Source: Alkalihalobacillus sp. YIM B00296 (GTDB taxonomy: Bacteria > Bacillota > Bacilli > Bacillales > Fictibacillaceae). From it: a DNA stretch of 64,000 bases. The position numbers and the translations under genes were made by a program. Positions within the stretch are counted from its first letter, which is position 1, and each line of letters begins with the position of its first letter. The stretch covers positions 372,001 to 436,000 of the forward strand of contig NZ_JAIBLJ010000001.1 of NCBI RefSeq assembly GCF_020179385.1, in the 5' to 3' direction. Below, in pieces: positions 17,058 through 24,621 of this stretch. The notes under the pieces were generated by a model. That model did not search any database. It had not been told where the DNA came from and was given only the letters and a program-made list of their open reading frames with translations.

Positions 17058-17088
17058 GGGTGGCATACGTTAGTACGCCACCCTTTTT
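17058..17088 (+). terminator. Terminator after the cold-shock gene
   Basis: GGGTGGC(ATA)CGT and (T)ACGCCACCC form a strong stem, followed by TTTTTGT. Confidence 0.9.
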
Positions 17089-17265
17089 GTATTTTCTGGG
17101 TCCTCAAAAAAAGACCTTCCAAGAAAAATTGGTTTAAGCTTCCTTTATGAGAAGAATCATAAAGGGTATTATGTGCTCTATAAAGCGTGCACTAAAAAAT
17201 GTTTAATCCACATTTTCAACCCCTCTTTTGATCTCCATTTAATCTATTTTTTCAGACAAGGAAAC

Positions 17266-17562
17266 AATTTGAGTAGAAGGGAGTTAAAAGCACGTACGGT
17301 AACTGAATCACACTGGCGCGGCCGAGGAGTCGTAAGGACGGAAGAGAGGCAGGGCTTTCGTTGTTTGAGTTATTTTTCGCAATCAGTTGGGTTGTACAGT
17401 GGAACTCACAAAATATATTGCATATCGCTATCCACCACTTTAGAGAGCACGGTACCTCGCTGGTATGAAGTTATTGAATCTCACGGAATGACTTTACCAG
17501 CTAATACATATGAACAAATATAGACGTAAGAACGAGACGACAGTAAAGGCGTCTTTTTTTTA
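17266..17562 (+). other. Unidentified leader-like region ending in a terminator
   Basis: No recognisable gene. The 116-codon frame at 17173-17523 has no ribosome site and no family resemblance. The stretch ends in a strong terminator (AGACG at 17535-17539 with CGTCT at 17550-17554, then an eight-T run), and a second AGACG at 17522-17526 could compete for the same arm. Upstream pieces such as GAGTAGAAGG, AGAGAGGCAGGG, GGAACTCAC and GAGAGCACGGTACCTCGC vaguely recall a T-box leader, but the invariant GGGTGGNACCGCG is not intact. Confidence 0.35.
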
Positions 17563-17752
17563 TACGGAAGAAAGTATAACTTTTAATCATGGTAGCAAGG
17601 AGTTCGAGGAAGTGATGTTCCGGGTATAACGGAGTTAACTCAGCTAAATGAATATAGGGGGAACGAAATGGACAAAAAACCCCAGTGTTTAAGATGGGTA
17701 ATGTTGAAAAAGTTCTTAACCTGGGCATTTAAGACTAGTTTTGATTTTATTG

Positions 17753-17782
17753 TTGACAATTCCTACCGAACTACTGTACAAT
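17753..17782 (+). promoter_or_regulatory. Promoter of the SAM riboswitch-yezD unit
   Basis: TTGACA (17753-17758) and TACAAT (17777-17782), 18-base spacer. It lies about 20 bases upstream of the riboswitch. Confidence 0.75.
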
Positions 17783-17803
17783 TCAAAAAAATAAGTTGAA
17801 TCA

Positions 17804-17961
17804 CTTATCAAGAGTGGCGGAGGGACTGGCCCAATGACGCCCGGCAACCTGCAATTGCAAGGTGCTAATTCCAGCAAAATGGAATTCCATTTTGAGAGAT
17901 AAGGCCCATAGCCACACGGTGTATATGAAACCATGTCTCTCATTTGAGGGACTTTTTTATT
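17804..17961 (+). ncRNA. SAM-I riboswitch (S-box) with terminator
   Basis: P1 pairs CTTATC (17804-17809) with GATAAG (17898-17903). Inside are the S-box signatures AGAGTGGCGGAGGGACTGGCCC, read as AGAGTGGCGG and GGGACTGGCCC, plus CCGGCAACC and GGTGCTAATTCC. The terminator is GTCTCTC/GAGGGAC at 17935-17952 followed by a T-run to 17961. S-box RNAs terminate transcription when SAM is abundant, so the downstream YezD gene should be expressed under methionine/SAM limitation. Confidence 0.95.
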
Positions 17962-18013
17962 TTTCGATGGAATTCCAACCATGGTAATTCATGTGAAGAA
18001 AGGAGAGTTGAAA

Positions 18014-18160
18014 GTGTCAAAGGAGAGAGAGGAATTTAATAACGTTATGTCTAGGATAAATGAAATGTTGGAAACAATGAAATTTGGATCCGTTACCTTA
18101 ATTGTACAGGATGGTAAAGTCATCCAGATTGAAAAGAAAGAAAAAGTGAGGCTTAAATAA
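18014..18160 (+). CDS. yezD: YezD family small protein (DUF2292)
   Basis: A 48-codon gene starting at GTG 18014 behind AAAGGAGAG. The protein reads MSKEREEFNNVMSRINEMLE then TMKFGSVTLIVQDGKVIQIE and KKEKVRLK. The FGSVTLIVQDGKVIQIEK block is the hallmark of the YezD/DUF2292 family, a small basic domain that is often encoded next to sulfur assimilation genes. Function unknown. It is the only gene immediately behind the SAM riboswitch, so its link to sulfur metabolism is supported by regulation rather than by biochemistry. Confidence 0.88.
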   Translation: MSKEREEFNNVMSRINEMLETMKFGSVTLIVQDGKVIQIEKKEKVRLK

Positions 18161-18441
18161 AAATGTTTTACTGAATAGATAGAGTAGAGGCAGTCTTAAG
18201 CTCTTATTTCTCCATATTGTTGTGGAAAATGTGCTTGAGGTTGCCTTTTTAGATTGGAAAGAGTGATTTCATCTTGTTTAGAAATTAAAAGGTAATCGAG
18301 GATCTGATGGTTTTGATCTAAGAGCATACTAGAAAAATACGTAAGGGCGAAAGGAATGTTATTTCATAAAAACAGGCTTTTCTGGAATATACATAACAAT
18401 TCGTAAATAATAGATAAATACAATTTAGGGGAGGCGTTCAT

Positions 18442-18531
18442 ATGAAAAAAGACCTGATCTCATTAGTAGGCGGAATAATAATAAGGGGTTCATCTCTTTT
18501 TTTGTACTTGATTACAAATGCTGGAGTCTAA
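18442..18531 (+). CDS. Possible 29-residue hydrophobic peptide
   Basis: MKKDLISLVGGIIIRGSSLF then LYLITNAGV, with a good site GGGGAGG ten bases upstream of ATG 18442. It could be a small membrane peptide, or the truncated start of a larger membrane protein, because the surrounding 18.2-18.9 kb looks decayed. No family is recognised. Confidence 0.4.
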   Translation: MKKDLISLVGGIIIRGSSLFLYLITNAGV

Positions 18532-18590
18532 ATTATATGGGGAAAGATAACCTATCTGATGAACCAATACAGACGATTCAATAGCTAGAT

Positions 18591-18740
18591 GTGAACCTAT
18601 TGATGAATGGCTTGTTGATTGTTGTTGGGATATCACTATTCATTTACCTGGTTTGGACTATGATAGAAAAGAAAATCGACCGACCTAATATGGTTTTTAT
18701 GATTAAAACAGGGGCTTTGCATGAAACAAACAGTTCCTAA
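18591..18740 (+). CDS. Possible small membrane protein or remnant
   Basis: Open frame of 49 codons from GTG 18591, containing one good membrane helix (GLLIVVGISLFIYLVWTMI) followed by EKKIDRPNMVF. There is no clear ribosome site. It may be a fragment of the same decayed locus as the preceding peptide. Uncertain. Confidence 0.25.
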   Translation: MNLLMNGLLIVVGISLFIYLVWTMIEKKIDRPNMVFMIKTGALHETNSS

Positions 18741-18745
18741 GTAAC

Positions 18746-18922
18746 TTGACTCGAAATAATGCTAACATCTTTAAATGTTTGGTTACCTCGAACATGATCG
18801 CCATCCCAATGACTATTAACAACAATTGGACTAAGATTTTAAAAAAGGTTGAAAATCTTGATATTGAAGTTTCAGTACCAGGACATGGTTCAATCGGTAC
18901 AAAAGAAGATATTTCAAAATAA
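18746..18922 (+). pseudogene. C-terminal remnant of an MBL-fold hydrolase
   Basis: The frame encodes SNMIAIPMTINNNWTKILKK, VENLDIEVSVPGHGSIG and TKEDISK before TAA. The pattern W..L..L..LD...VPGHG..GTKEDI is the usual end of metallo-beta-lactamase-fold hydrolases. The catalytic N-terminal half is missing and no start is present, so it is a gene relic. Confidence 0.55.
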
Positions 18923-19133
18923 TCAATTACATATCCCATTTAACTTCCCTCGCCAGTAAAAGCAGACAGAATAAAGATATTGAAATAGCTACTATATATA
19001 AGGATTGGGATTCACCAGATATATCAACAAAATATACAAATTATTAACAGGATATAATGCTCTTCAATTTTGTTTTTATATATAATCAAAGCCCGGCCGA
19101 GCATTAGATTAGCTTAAACAACTGATTTTTTAT

Positions 19134-19700
19134 TTAAAGAATATGATAAGAAATGACAAAATGTAAGATTGATAAGGAAGCGGTAGGGTTGATATACTTA
19201 TGCGGTCGATTCCCTATAAAACGAATTGAATCGTGTTCTTCCAAGTGATGCGTATCCCCGTCTATTTCTATTGTTAATTGACCCGACATGACTGTAACAT
19301 ATTCTATCACGCCGGACTGATGTGCTTCAGAAAGATACTCACTGTCTGGTTGAAGGTATCCACGATAAAGCTCAAATGAACCATGAGAATGAAATAGTGG
19401 CTCGACAACCAAAGCTTCATTCGCACTAGCTAGTTGTAGCCCCTCTTTCTTTCGAGCTACCGAGACATCTGATTCGATCGATAAAAGTGTAGTTATAGGT
19501 ACATTTAAACCATTTGCTATCTTCCAAATCACAGACAGCGTCGGATTGCCATCCCCACTTTCAATCTTGATTAATGTCAATTTGCTGACGCCGATTTGCT
19601 TAGCCAATGACTCAATACTTAGCCCCTTATTTTTTCGGAACTGCCGAAGGTTTGCACCAATACACTTACCTGCATCTCCGTCTTCCCAAGACAACTTCAT
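19134..19700 (-). CDS. XRE-cupin transcriptional regulator
   Basis: Protein of 188 residues from ATG 19700, which follows AAGGAGGAAAT on its strand. It has an N-terminal HTH (about 12-70: IGANLRQFRKNKGLSIESLA, IGVSKLTLIKIESGDGNPTL) and a C-terminal cupin domain (about 115-185: GVIEYVTVMSGQLTIEIDGD, HHLEEHDSIRFIGNRPHKY). This architecture senses small ligands and usually represses a neighbouring transporter or catabolic gene. It is divergent from azlCD across a 210-bp AT-rich intergenic region, so control of amino-acid export is the natural inference. Confidence 0.88.
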   Translation of the reverse strand: MKLSWEDGDAGKCIGANLRQFRKNKGLSIESLAKQIGVSKLTLIKIESGDGNPTLSVIWKIANGLNVPITTLLSIESDVSVARKKEGLQLASANEALVVEPLFHSHGSFELYRGYLQPDSEYLSEAHQSGVIEYVTVMSGQLTIEIDGDTHHLEEHDSIRFIGNRPHKYINPTASLSILHFVISYHIL

Positions 19701-19911
19701 TTCAATTTCCTCCTTAAACGATCATTCCATCATGGTGTCGGTATATTTAAGTAAACTATACAAATATTATAATTTACAATGTAAGTTAATTAAAATATAA
19801 TTAATGATATATTATACTATATCATTTATAAACACAAGCTTGATTCTTTAATCGCCGGCATCTCGCACAATTTATTGAATAGAACATCGACTTTTTTTTG
19901 GGAGGTTCGTT

Positions 19912-20592
19912 GTGGATGATAAAAAAAGTACAATAAGAACAGGTTTCATCGAATCTTTACCTTTAGCAATTGCCATAGCGGCATATGGTTTATCATATGG
20001 TGTTTTAGCCAATCAAGCTAATTTTACTTTGTTAAGTACTGTAGCGATGTCCTTAATGGTGTTTTCCGGATCTGTACAGATGGTGGCTGTCGCAATGTTA
20101 ATAGCTGGTGCAAGTGTTCTCAGTGTGCTTATCACCTCAGTTTTGTTGAATTTACGCAATTTGTTATATGGTGCTGCCCTTGCAGAAGGTCTTGCACCTG
20201 CAAAAAAATGGAGATGGCTTTTATCTTTTGGAGTGTCAGATGAACCTTTTGTTTTGGGAAGTTCAAGGTTTAAAAAATTTGGGCCAGACCCACTTTATTT
20301 CGGTGTTGTAACGGCTACTTTCTATTTTGCATGGTCTTGCTCTTCGTTCATTGGGGCAATCATCGGAAATCAAGTAGATCCGCAAAAGTGGGGGTTGGAC
20401 TTGGCGTTCCCGGTCACCTTTATAGCTCTTCTTATCCCTAGTCTTAAAGGAAGACCTGTTATCGCGACGGCTTTGGCTGCAATTGTGATAGCTGTTGGCC
20501 TTGAACATTTCTCGCCAGGTAATCAATTTACAATCATCATTACTGGCGTTCTTGCACCACTGGTAGGACTCTATTTAAAGAGGAGGGCGTGA
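19912..20592 (+). CDS. azlC: Branched-chain amino acid exporter, large subunit AzlC
   Basis: Protein of 226 residues starting at GTG 19912 behind GGGAGG. It has about five to seven membrane helices. The AzlC family regions are visible: GFIESLPLAIAIAAYGLSYG near the start, LMVFSGSVQMVAV, and LLNLRNLLYGAALAE. AzlC with AzlD exports branched-chain amino acids and toxic analogues such as 4-azaleucine. The gene abuts azlD with no gap (stop 20592, next start 20593). Confidence 0.93.
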   Translation: MDDKKSTIRTGFIESLPLAIAIAAYGLSYGVLANQANFTLLSTVAMSLMVFSGSVQMVAVAMLIAGASVLSVLITSVLLNLRNLLYGAALAEGLAPAKKWRWLLSFGVSDEPFVLGSSRFKKFGPDPLYFGVVTATFYFAWSCSSFIGAIIGNQVDPQKWGLDLAFPVTFIALLIPSLKGRPVIATALAAIVIAVGLEHFSPGNQFTIIITGVLAPLVGLYLKRRA

Positions 20593-20907
20593 ATGTTCAA
20601 CCATTGGATTCTAATCGGATTGCTGGCTGTTTCTACTTATGTAACACGAATCATTGGTGTGGTGGTAATGTCAGGACGAGAAATGAGCCCTGCTTTGCGT
20701 TTATATTTTAATTATGTACCAGTCGGAATCATATCAGCACTAATCGTCAAACAAATCCTCATTCCGGTGGAGGGCCAACTCGTTCTTTCATTTCCGATTC
20801 TGATCGGTTGTCTCTTTACAGCGATAGCAATGAAATTCATGAGATTGTTTCTTCCTGCTGTTGTACTTGGAGTAATAATCGGATTGTTAACACGTTATTT
20901 AAGTTAA
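20593..20907 (+). CDS. azlD: Branched-chain amino acid exporter, small subunit AzlD
   Basis: Protein of 104 residues with three to four membrane helices: WILIGLLAVSTYVTRIIGVV, PALRLYFNYVPVGIISALIV and a hydrophobic C-terminal half. The AzlD core LRLYFNYVPVGIISALI is present. Its ATG directly follows the azlC stop, and the site AAGAGGAGG lies inside the azlC end, so translation is coupled. It forms the exporter complex with AzlC. Confidence 0.92.
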   Translation: MFNHWILIGLLAVSTYVTRIIGVVVMSGREMSPALRLYFNYVPVGIISALIVKQILIPVEGQLVLSFPILIGCLFTAIAMKFMRLFLPAVVLGVIIGLLTRYLS

Positions 20908-21063
20908 TATCGGAGAAGTAAAAAGAATTGGATTTATTCTTATTGAACAATCGGGGTTATTAACAGAAAAAGTATGCGAGAGGACGTGTTTTCCATTAAG
21001 AACTGATTCAACAGGTAGTAAAAACAGAAAAACAAATAAGATATGTATGCCGGTAAGACCTAA

Positions 21064-21102
21064 AAAAAAGGCCGATCTTTATTATAAATGACCGGCTTTT
21101 AA
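21064..21102. terminator. Terminator between azlD and VOC gene
   Basis: AAAAGGCCGATC pairs imperfectly (one bulge, one mismatch) with GACCGGCTTTT across a 13-base AT loop. A-runs and T-runs on both sides make it usable in both directions. It lies 18 bp from the stop of the minus-strand VOC gene. Confidence 0.65.
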
Positions 21103-21120
21103 AGATAAGTTATATGGTAA

Positions 21121-21564
21121 TTAAAAATTGTGCTTAGTTACAGTCAATTGTAAAACGATTCCAAACGGATCCCGGACAATGGCATATCCAGGGCTAAATG
21201 AATTTTTCGCAAAAGGGGTTAAGATATCAACTTTCTCATGTTCAACAAGTTTTTGATAAACTGATTCAATAGCTGAGAAATCTCTTGATTGAATACATAA
21301 TGATGAACTGTTACTCAATTGCCAAGGACGGGTTGGATCCATTTCTAGTTCTGCAATCATGATTTTGTTATTCCCGATTTGTAGAACAGAATGCGTAATA
21401 TACTCACCCTGCCCGTCTTCATAATTAAACTGCGGATCCATCTCTTTCATTTCTTCATAGGTTTTTTTAAATAATACCTTTGCCCCTAAATATTGTTCAT
21501 AAAATGCAATTGCCTCAGCCCCTTGACCATTTAAAGATAAAAACGGAATGACTTCTAATTCCAT
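21121..21564 (-). CDS. VOC (glyoxalase/PhnB-like) family protein
   Basis: Protein of 147 residues, ATG 21564 after AAGGAGGAAAT. It shows the PhnB-like VOC pattern: VIPFLSLNGQGAEAIAFYEQ (first half), GEYITHSVLQIGNNKIMIAE, and the closing DPFGIVLQL. These proteins fold as paired beta-alpha-beta-beta-beta units and commonly bind a metal, but the substrate cannot be deduced. It is divergent from the WYL regulator at 21645, which may control it. Confidence 0.88.
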   Translation of the reverse strand: MELEVIPFLSLNGQGAEAIAFYEQYLGAKVLFKKTYEEMKEMDPQFNYEDGQGEYITHSVLQIGNNKIMIAELEMDPTRPWQLSNSSSLCIQSRDFSAIESVYQKLVEHEKVDILTPFAKNSFSPGYAIVRDPFGIVLQLTVTKHNF

Positions 21565-21644
21565 GTTATTTCCTCCTTTGTATGAATGACACTGTCAGTA
21601 TACAATAATAAGGTGACAAGTAATGGCACCAAAAGGAGGGTTTT

Positions 21645-22583
21645 ATGAAAAAAGGTGAGCGCTTGAATCTGATGCTACGCTTTATCAATCAGAAGCAAAT
21701 GTTTACATTGAAAGATTTAATGAAAAAATTTCAAATTTCTAAACGGACAGCGCTACGAGATATTGAGTCTTTAGAGGAAATAGGCGTCCCTCTTTATGCA
21801 GAATATGGTCGATATGGCGGGTATCGTTTATTGAATTCGATGACATTACCACCCATCTCTTTTACAAGCCATGAAGTCTTTGCGTTATATTTTGCTATGC
21901 AAGCCTTGAAAAGTTTTGCCAGCAGTCCTTTTCAAGTATCCTTCAGTTCCATTAATGAGAAGTTTATAAACCAGGTTACACCGAAGCAGCGAGAGCAGAT
22001 TGAAAGCTTACATAAAAGGGTAGCTTTTTTTCATACAGAACAAACTCATAAATGCGACTATCTTGAAGAACTCCTGTTAGCTGCTGTGGAGAACATGGGT
22101 TTGGAAATACATTACACAACACCAAGACGATCGACAATCCGTACTATTCAGCCAATATCCATTTATGCGATGAGAGGCTATTGGTACTGCCAAGCTTATG
22201 ATTTAGATAAAAGGGCTTATCGCGTCTTCCGATGTGACCGTATCCAATCATTAGATGTAGTAGGTCACGAACATAATGTGGATTTAAAAGATATTACCAT
22301 TCATAACGCACATCGTCTTTGGAGTCCAACAAAACATGCTATTCGATTTAAATGCTCGATTACGGCAACAGGCGTTGAAAAATTCATTCAACAACAACTC
22401 CCTTCCATGGAACTGGTAGAAGAAGATGAAGAGATGTATTTATCAGGAACTTATGAGCCTGAGGAAATGGATTTTATCATTCCTTATTTGGCCAGCTTCG
22501 GGAAATCCATACGGATAGTGGAGCCTGTTTCATTAAAAGAATGCTTGAAAAAATACTATATAGATTTAATGGATCATTTGTAG
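21645..22583 (+). CDS. YafY-family HTH-WYL transcriptional regulator
   Basis: Protein of 312 residues, ATG 21645 after AAAGGAGGG. It has an N-terminal HTH_11 domain (about 5-58: FTLKDLMKKFQISKRTALRD, IESLEEIGVPLYAEYGRYGG), then a WYL domain (about 140-230, YAMRGYWYCQAYDLDKRAYR, VFRCDRIQSL) and a C-terminal WCX extension. WYL proteins sense nucleic-acid or small ligands. The divergent VOC gene is 80 bp away and is the likely target, a pair that is common in Bacillus. Confidence 0.9.
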   Translation: MKKGERLNLMLRFINQKQMFTLKDLMKKFQISKRTALRDIESLEEIGVPLYAEYGRYGGYRLLNSMTLPPISFTSHEVFALYFAMQALKSFASSPFQVSFSSINEKFINQVTPKQREQIESLHKRVAFFHTEQTHKCDYLEELLLAAVENMGLEIHYTTPRRSTIRTIQPISIYAMRGYWYCQAYDLDKRAYRVFRCDRIQSLDVVGHEHNVDLKDITIHNAHRLWSPTKHAIRFKCSITATGVEKFIQQQLPSMELVEEDEEMYLSGTYEPEEMDFIIPYLASFGKSIRIVEPVSLKECLKKYYIDLMDHL

Positions 22584-22758
22584 GATTAAGATAAGCGAAT
22601 ACTCAAAACAGAATTCATTACCCATCAAGAGGTTATTTCATTATTCGTTTTGAAAATAGTCCTTAGGAAATAGGGAAAGAAAAAGTGTCCATAGGGTTTG
22701 ATTATTTAAAAATAGAGGAAAAACAGATAATAAACACCACAATGGAGGTCATGAAGAG

Positions 22759-23586
22759 GTGCAGAGAAATAAAGACTTGCATAGATTTCTACTTGATAAA
22801 GCGGAGCAGCTAACAGAGGATTGGTATAATACTTTAGATAAGAGTGATCCGATAGGCGTTTATTCTTCTACAGATCCTGAAATCATTCAAAATTTAAAAC
22901 AGCAAAATTATGAATTTCACCTGAATCTGATCGAAATTTTTGATAAAGAAGAAGAGGAATTTTTTGATAATTTTGAAGAATGGGTGATCAGAACGGCGAG
23001 AGATAAGGAACATATCGAAACACCAACCCACTATGTCATGAGGGAATTCATACGTGTCCGCAAACAATTTACCCAATTGATCAACGAGTTCGTTGAAATC
23101 CATCCAGGTAAGTATGCCAATAAACAAATTGAGTTATGGAAAGAAATGATCATCAAGGAATTCGATATTGCGATGGTTCGTTTTACGGAAGAAAAGAACA
23201 ATTATCTTAATGATCAGTTAAGTGCTCAAAAAGCGATGATCAATGAGTTGAGTTCTCCTGTGATCGACTTATCCCATAATGTCGGTTTACTTCCAATCGT
23301 AGGAGATATAGATACCCATAGGGCTAAAACGATCCTTGACAGTACTTTGCAGCAATGTTCCGATCGCAATATTGAACATCTTTATATTGATCTATCTGGC
23401 GTATACATGGTCGATACGATGGTCGCCCATGAAATTTTCCAATTGCTTCATTCATTAAAATTATTAGGAATCGAAACAACTTTATCAGGTATCCGCCCTG
23501 AAATTGCGCAAACTGCCGTCCAATTGGGAATTGATTTTGACAATGTGAATATAACCTCAAGACTATCCATTGCTTTGCCCACCTGA
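22759..23586 (+). CDS. RsbR-type stressosome co-antagonist (STAS)
   Basis: Protein of 275 residues starting at GTG 22759 behind TGGAGG. The N-terminal half (1-145) is an all-helical, globin-like sensor region (LLDKAEQLTEDWYNTLDKSD), and the C-terminal STAS domain runs from about 160 (SSPVIDLSHNVGLLPIVGDI) to the end. STAS motifs include LYIDLSGVYMVDTMVAHEIF and LGIETTLSGIRPEIAQTAVQ, which match RsbR paralogues that are phosphorylated by RsbT on threonines in this region. It would sit in the stressosome upstream of sigma-B. No rsbS/rsbT partner is adjacent. A terminator follows at 23604. Confidence 0.9.
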   Translation: MQRNKDLHRFLLDKAEQLTEDWYNTLDKSDPIGVYSSTDPEIIQNLKQQNYEFHLNLIEIFDKEEEEFFDNFEEWVIRTARDKEHIETPTHYVMREFIRVRKQFTQLINEFVEIHPGKYANKQIELWKEMIIKEFDIAMVRFTEEKNNYLNDQLSAQKAMINELSSPVIDLSHNVGLLPIVGDIDTHRAKTILDSTLQQCSDRNIEHLYIDLSGVYMVDTMVAHEIFQLLHSLKLLGIETTLSGIRPEIAQTAVQLGIDFDNVNITSRLSIALPT

Positions 23587-23603
23587 ATGAAATAATAAAT
23601 GAT

Positions 23604-23637
23604 AATGAAAGAGGCGTTTAAAATTGCCTCTTTTTCA
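23604..23637 (+). terminator. Terminator after the RsbR gene
   Basis: AAAGAGGC and GCCTCTTT pair around GTTTAAAATT, followed by a T-run. Confidence 0.85.
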
Positions 23638-23713
23638 TTATTTCAGGAAGGCGCAACCATCGGTGTTTATATTCAAGGATGATTGGGAAAAGTCTGAAAA
23701 AGGAGGAGGAATC

Positions 23714-24151
23714 ATGGCACTAACTCAAAAACAAATCGAGGATTTCAAAAACCAGTTACGGAGAATGAAAGAAGAAGTTCTCCAACGAAATAAAAATAGA
23801 GAAGAAAACCTTGATACCGATCAAGTAAGGGGAAATGAGAATCATATGGGGAATGCCGGCACGGCTGAATACGAGCATGCAAGGGAAATAACGCTTTCAC
23901 AAAATGATGAACAGTTGATAGATGAAATCAATGAAGCATTACAACGGATTGATGAAGGTATATTCGGTATTTGTGTTGAGACCGGAGATGAAATTTCCAT
24001 TGATCGGCTAGAAGCCGTTCCCTATGCGAAAAGGACGATCGAAGCACAAAAGCAATATGATCAACAAAAGAACCCAGTTGATGAAAGGCTAAATAACAAA
24101 CGAGAAGACAACCTGCAAATGATCAATCTGATCGAAAAAGAGCATGAATAG
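23714..24151 (+). CDS. YteA/YocK-type TraR/DksA-like protein
   Basis: Protein of 145 residues. ATG 23714 is chosen because AAAGGAGGAGGA lies just upstream; the longer frame from 23624 runs through the previous terminator region. The N-terminal half is a coiled coil (IEDFKNQLRRMKEEVLQR), then IDEINEALQRIDEGIFGICV and ETGDEISIDRLEAVPYAKRT. This is the DksA/TraR zinc-finger position, but only the cysteine in GICVETG remains of the usual four, as in the YocK subgroup. The role is unknown, possibly RNA polymerase secondary-channel binding. Confidence 0.85.
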   Translation: MALTQKQIEDFKNQLRRMKEEVLQRNKNREENLDTDQVRGNENHMGNAGTAEYEHAREITLSQNDEQLIDEINEALQRIDEGIFGICVETGDEISIDRLEAVPYAKRTIEAQKQYDQQKNPVDERLNNKREDNLQMINLIEKEHE

Positions 24152-24214
24152 GTAGAAGGAGGTTTAAAATTGAATACTGGAGGGGATCAGGCCTCTCCCG
24201 TATCACTTTTTGAT

Positions 24215-24529
24215 TTACTGACTATCGACTTTATATTTCTTCAGTTTGTTCTTACCGCCTTTTTTAGCTACCTGACCTGCCTGGTTTGCGTTTTGACCGC
24301 CTCGGACGTTGATCTGACCACCCTGGTTGGCGTTGATTCCATATTTCCCGGCAATCTGACCGCCTTGAGAAGCTGTGAAATACTCTTTGATGATTTTACT
24401 GTCCTTGATGTAGATGTTCGTGATTTTAAAGCAACAATCTTTCTTCTTATTGTCATGTCTTTTTTTGTTATCATGTTTTCTGTGGTCATGTTTTTTGTGA
24501 TGGTGTTTCTTATGATGTTTTTTAGGCAT
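24215..24529 (-). CDS. His/Lys-rich protein with GGQ/GGK repeats
   Basis: Protein of 104 residues starting at ATG 24529, with AAGGAGGGA upstream at a rather long spacing of about 12 bases. Residues 1-30 are almost only His, Lys, Asp and Arg (MPKKHHKKHHHKKHDHRKHD). They are followed by KDCCFKITNIYIKDSKIIKE, and then a Gly/Gln/Asn-rich repeat section: SQGGQIAGKYGINANQGGQI, NVRGGQNANQAGQVAKKGGK. I do not recognise the family. The composition resembles small spore-coat proteins. The opposing frame on the plus strand is hydrophobic and lacks family resemblance, so the minus strand is preferred. Confidence 0.65.
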   Translation of the reverse strand: MPKKHHKKHHHKKHDHRKHDNKKRHDNKKKDCCFKITNIYIKDSKIIKEYFTASQGGQIAGKYGINANQGGQINVRGGQNANQAGQVAKKGGKNKLKKYKVDSQ

Positions 24530-24621
24530 TCAGAAATGTTCCCTCCTTTCAAGGATGATACTATCAACATATGCTAGATTAATAGATTCGAATGTGCTCT
24601 CGGCTACTCTCAACTAAATGC

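Noticed and set aside
17291-17310. CACGTACGGT as possible group II intron domain V
   Set aside because: The complementary 5' strand of domain V and any reverse transcriptase are missing.
17173-17523. 116-codon plus-strand open frame
   Set aside because: No ribosome site and no recognisable family; the stretch ends at a strong terminator and looks like leader RNA.
17668-17802. 44-codon frame MDKKPQCLRWVMLKKF...
   Set aside because: It overlaps the promoter of the SAM riboswitch and has only a weak site; probably not a gene.
24170-24577. 135-codon hydrophobic plus-strand frame from TTG behind GAAGGAGG
   Set aside because: It is antisense to the His/Lys-rich gene and its hydrophobic composition follows from reverse-reading His/Lys codons; no family resemblance.
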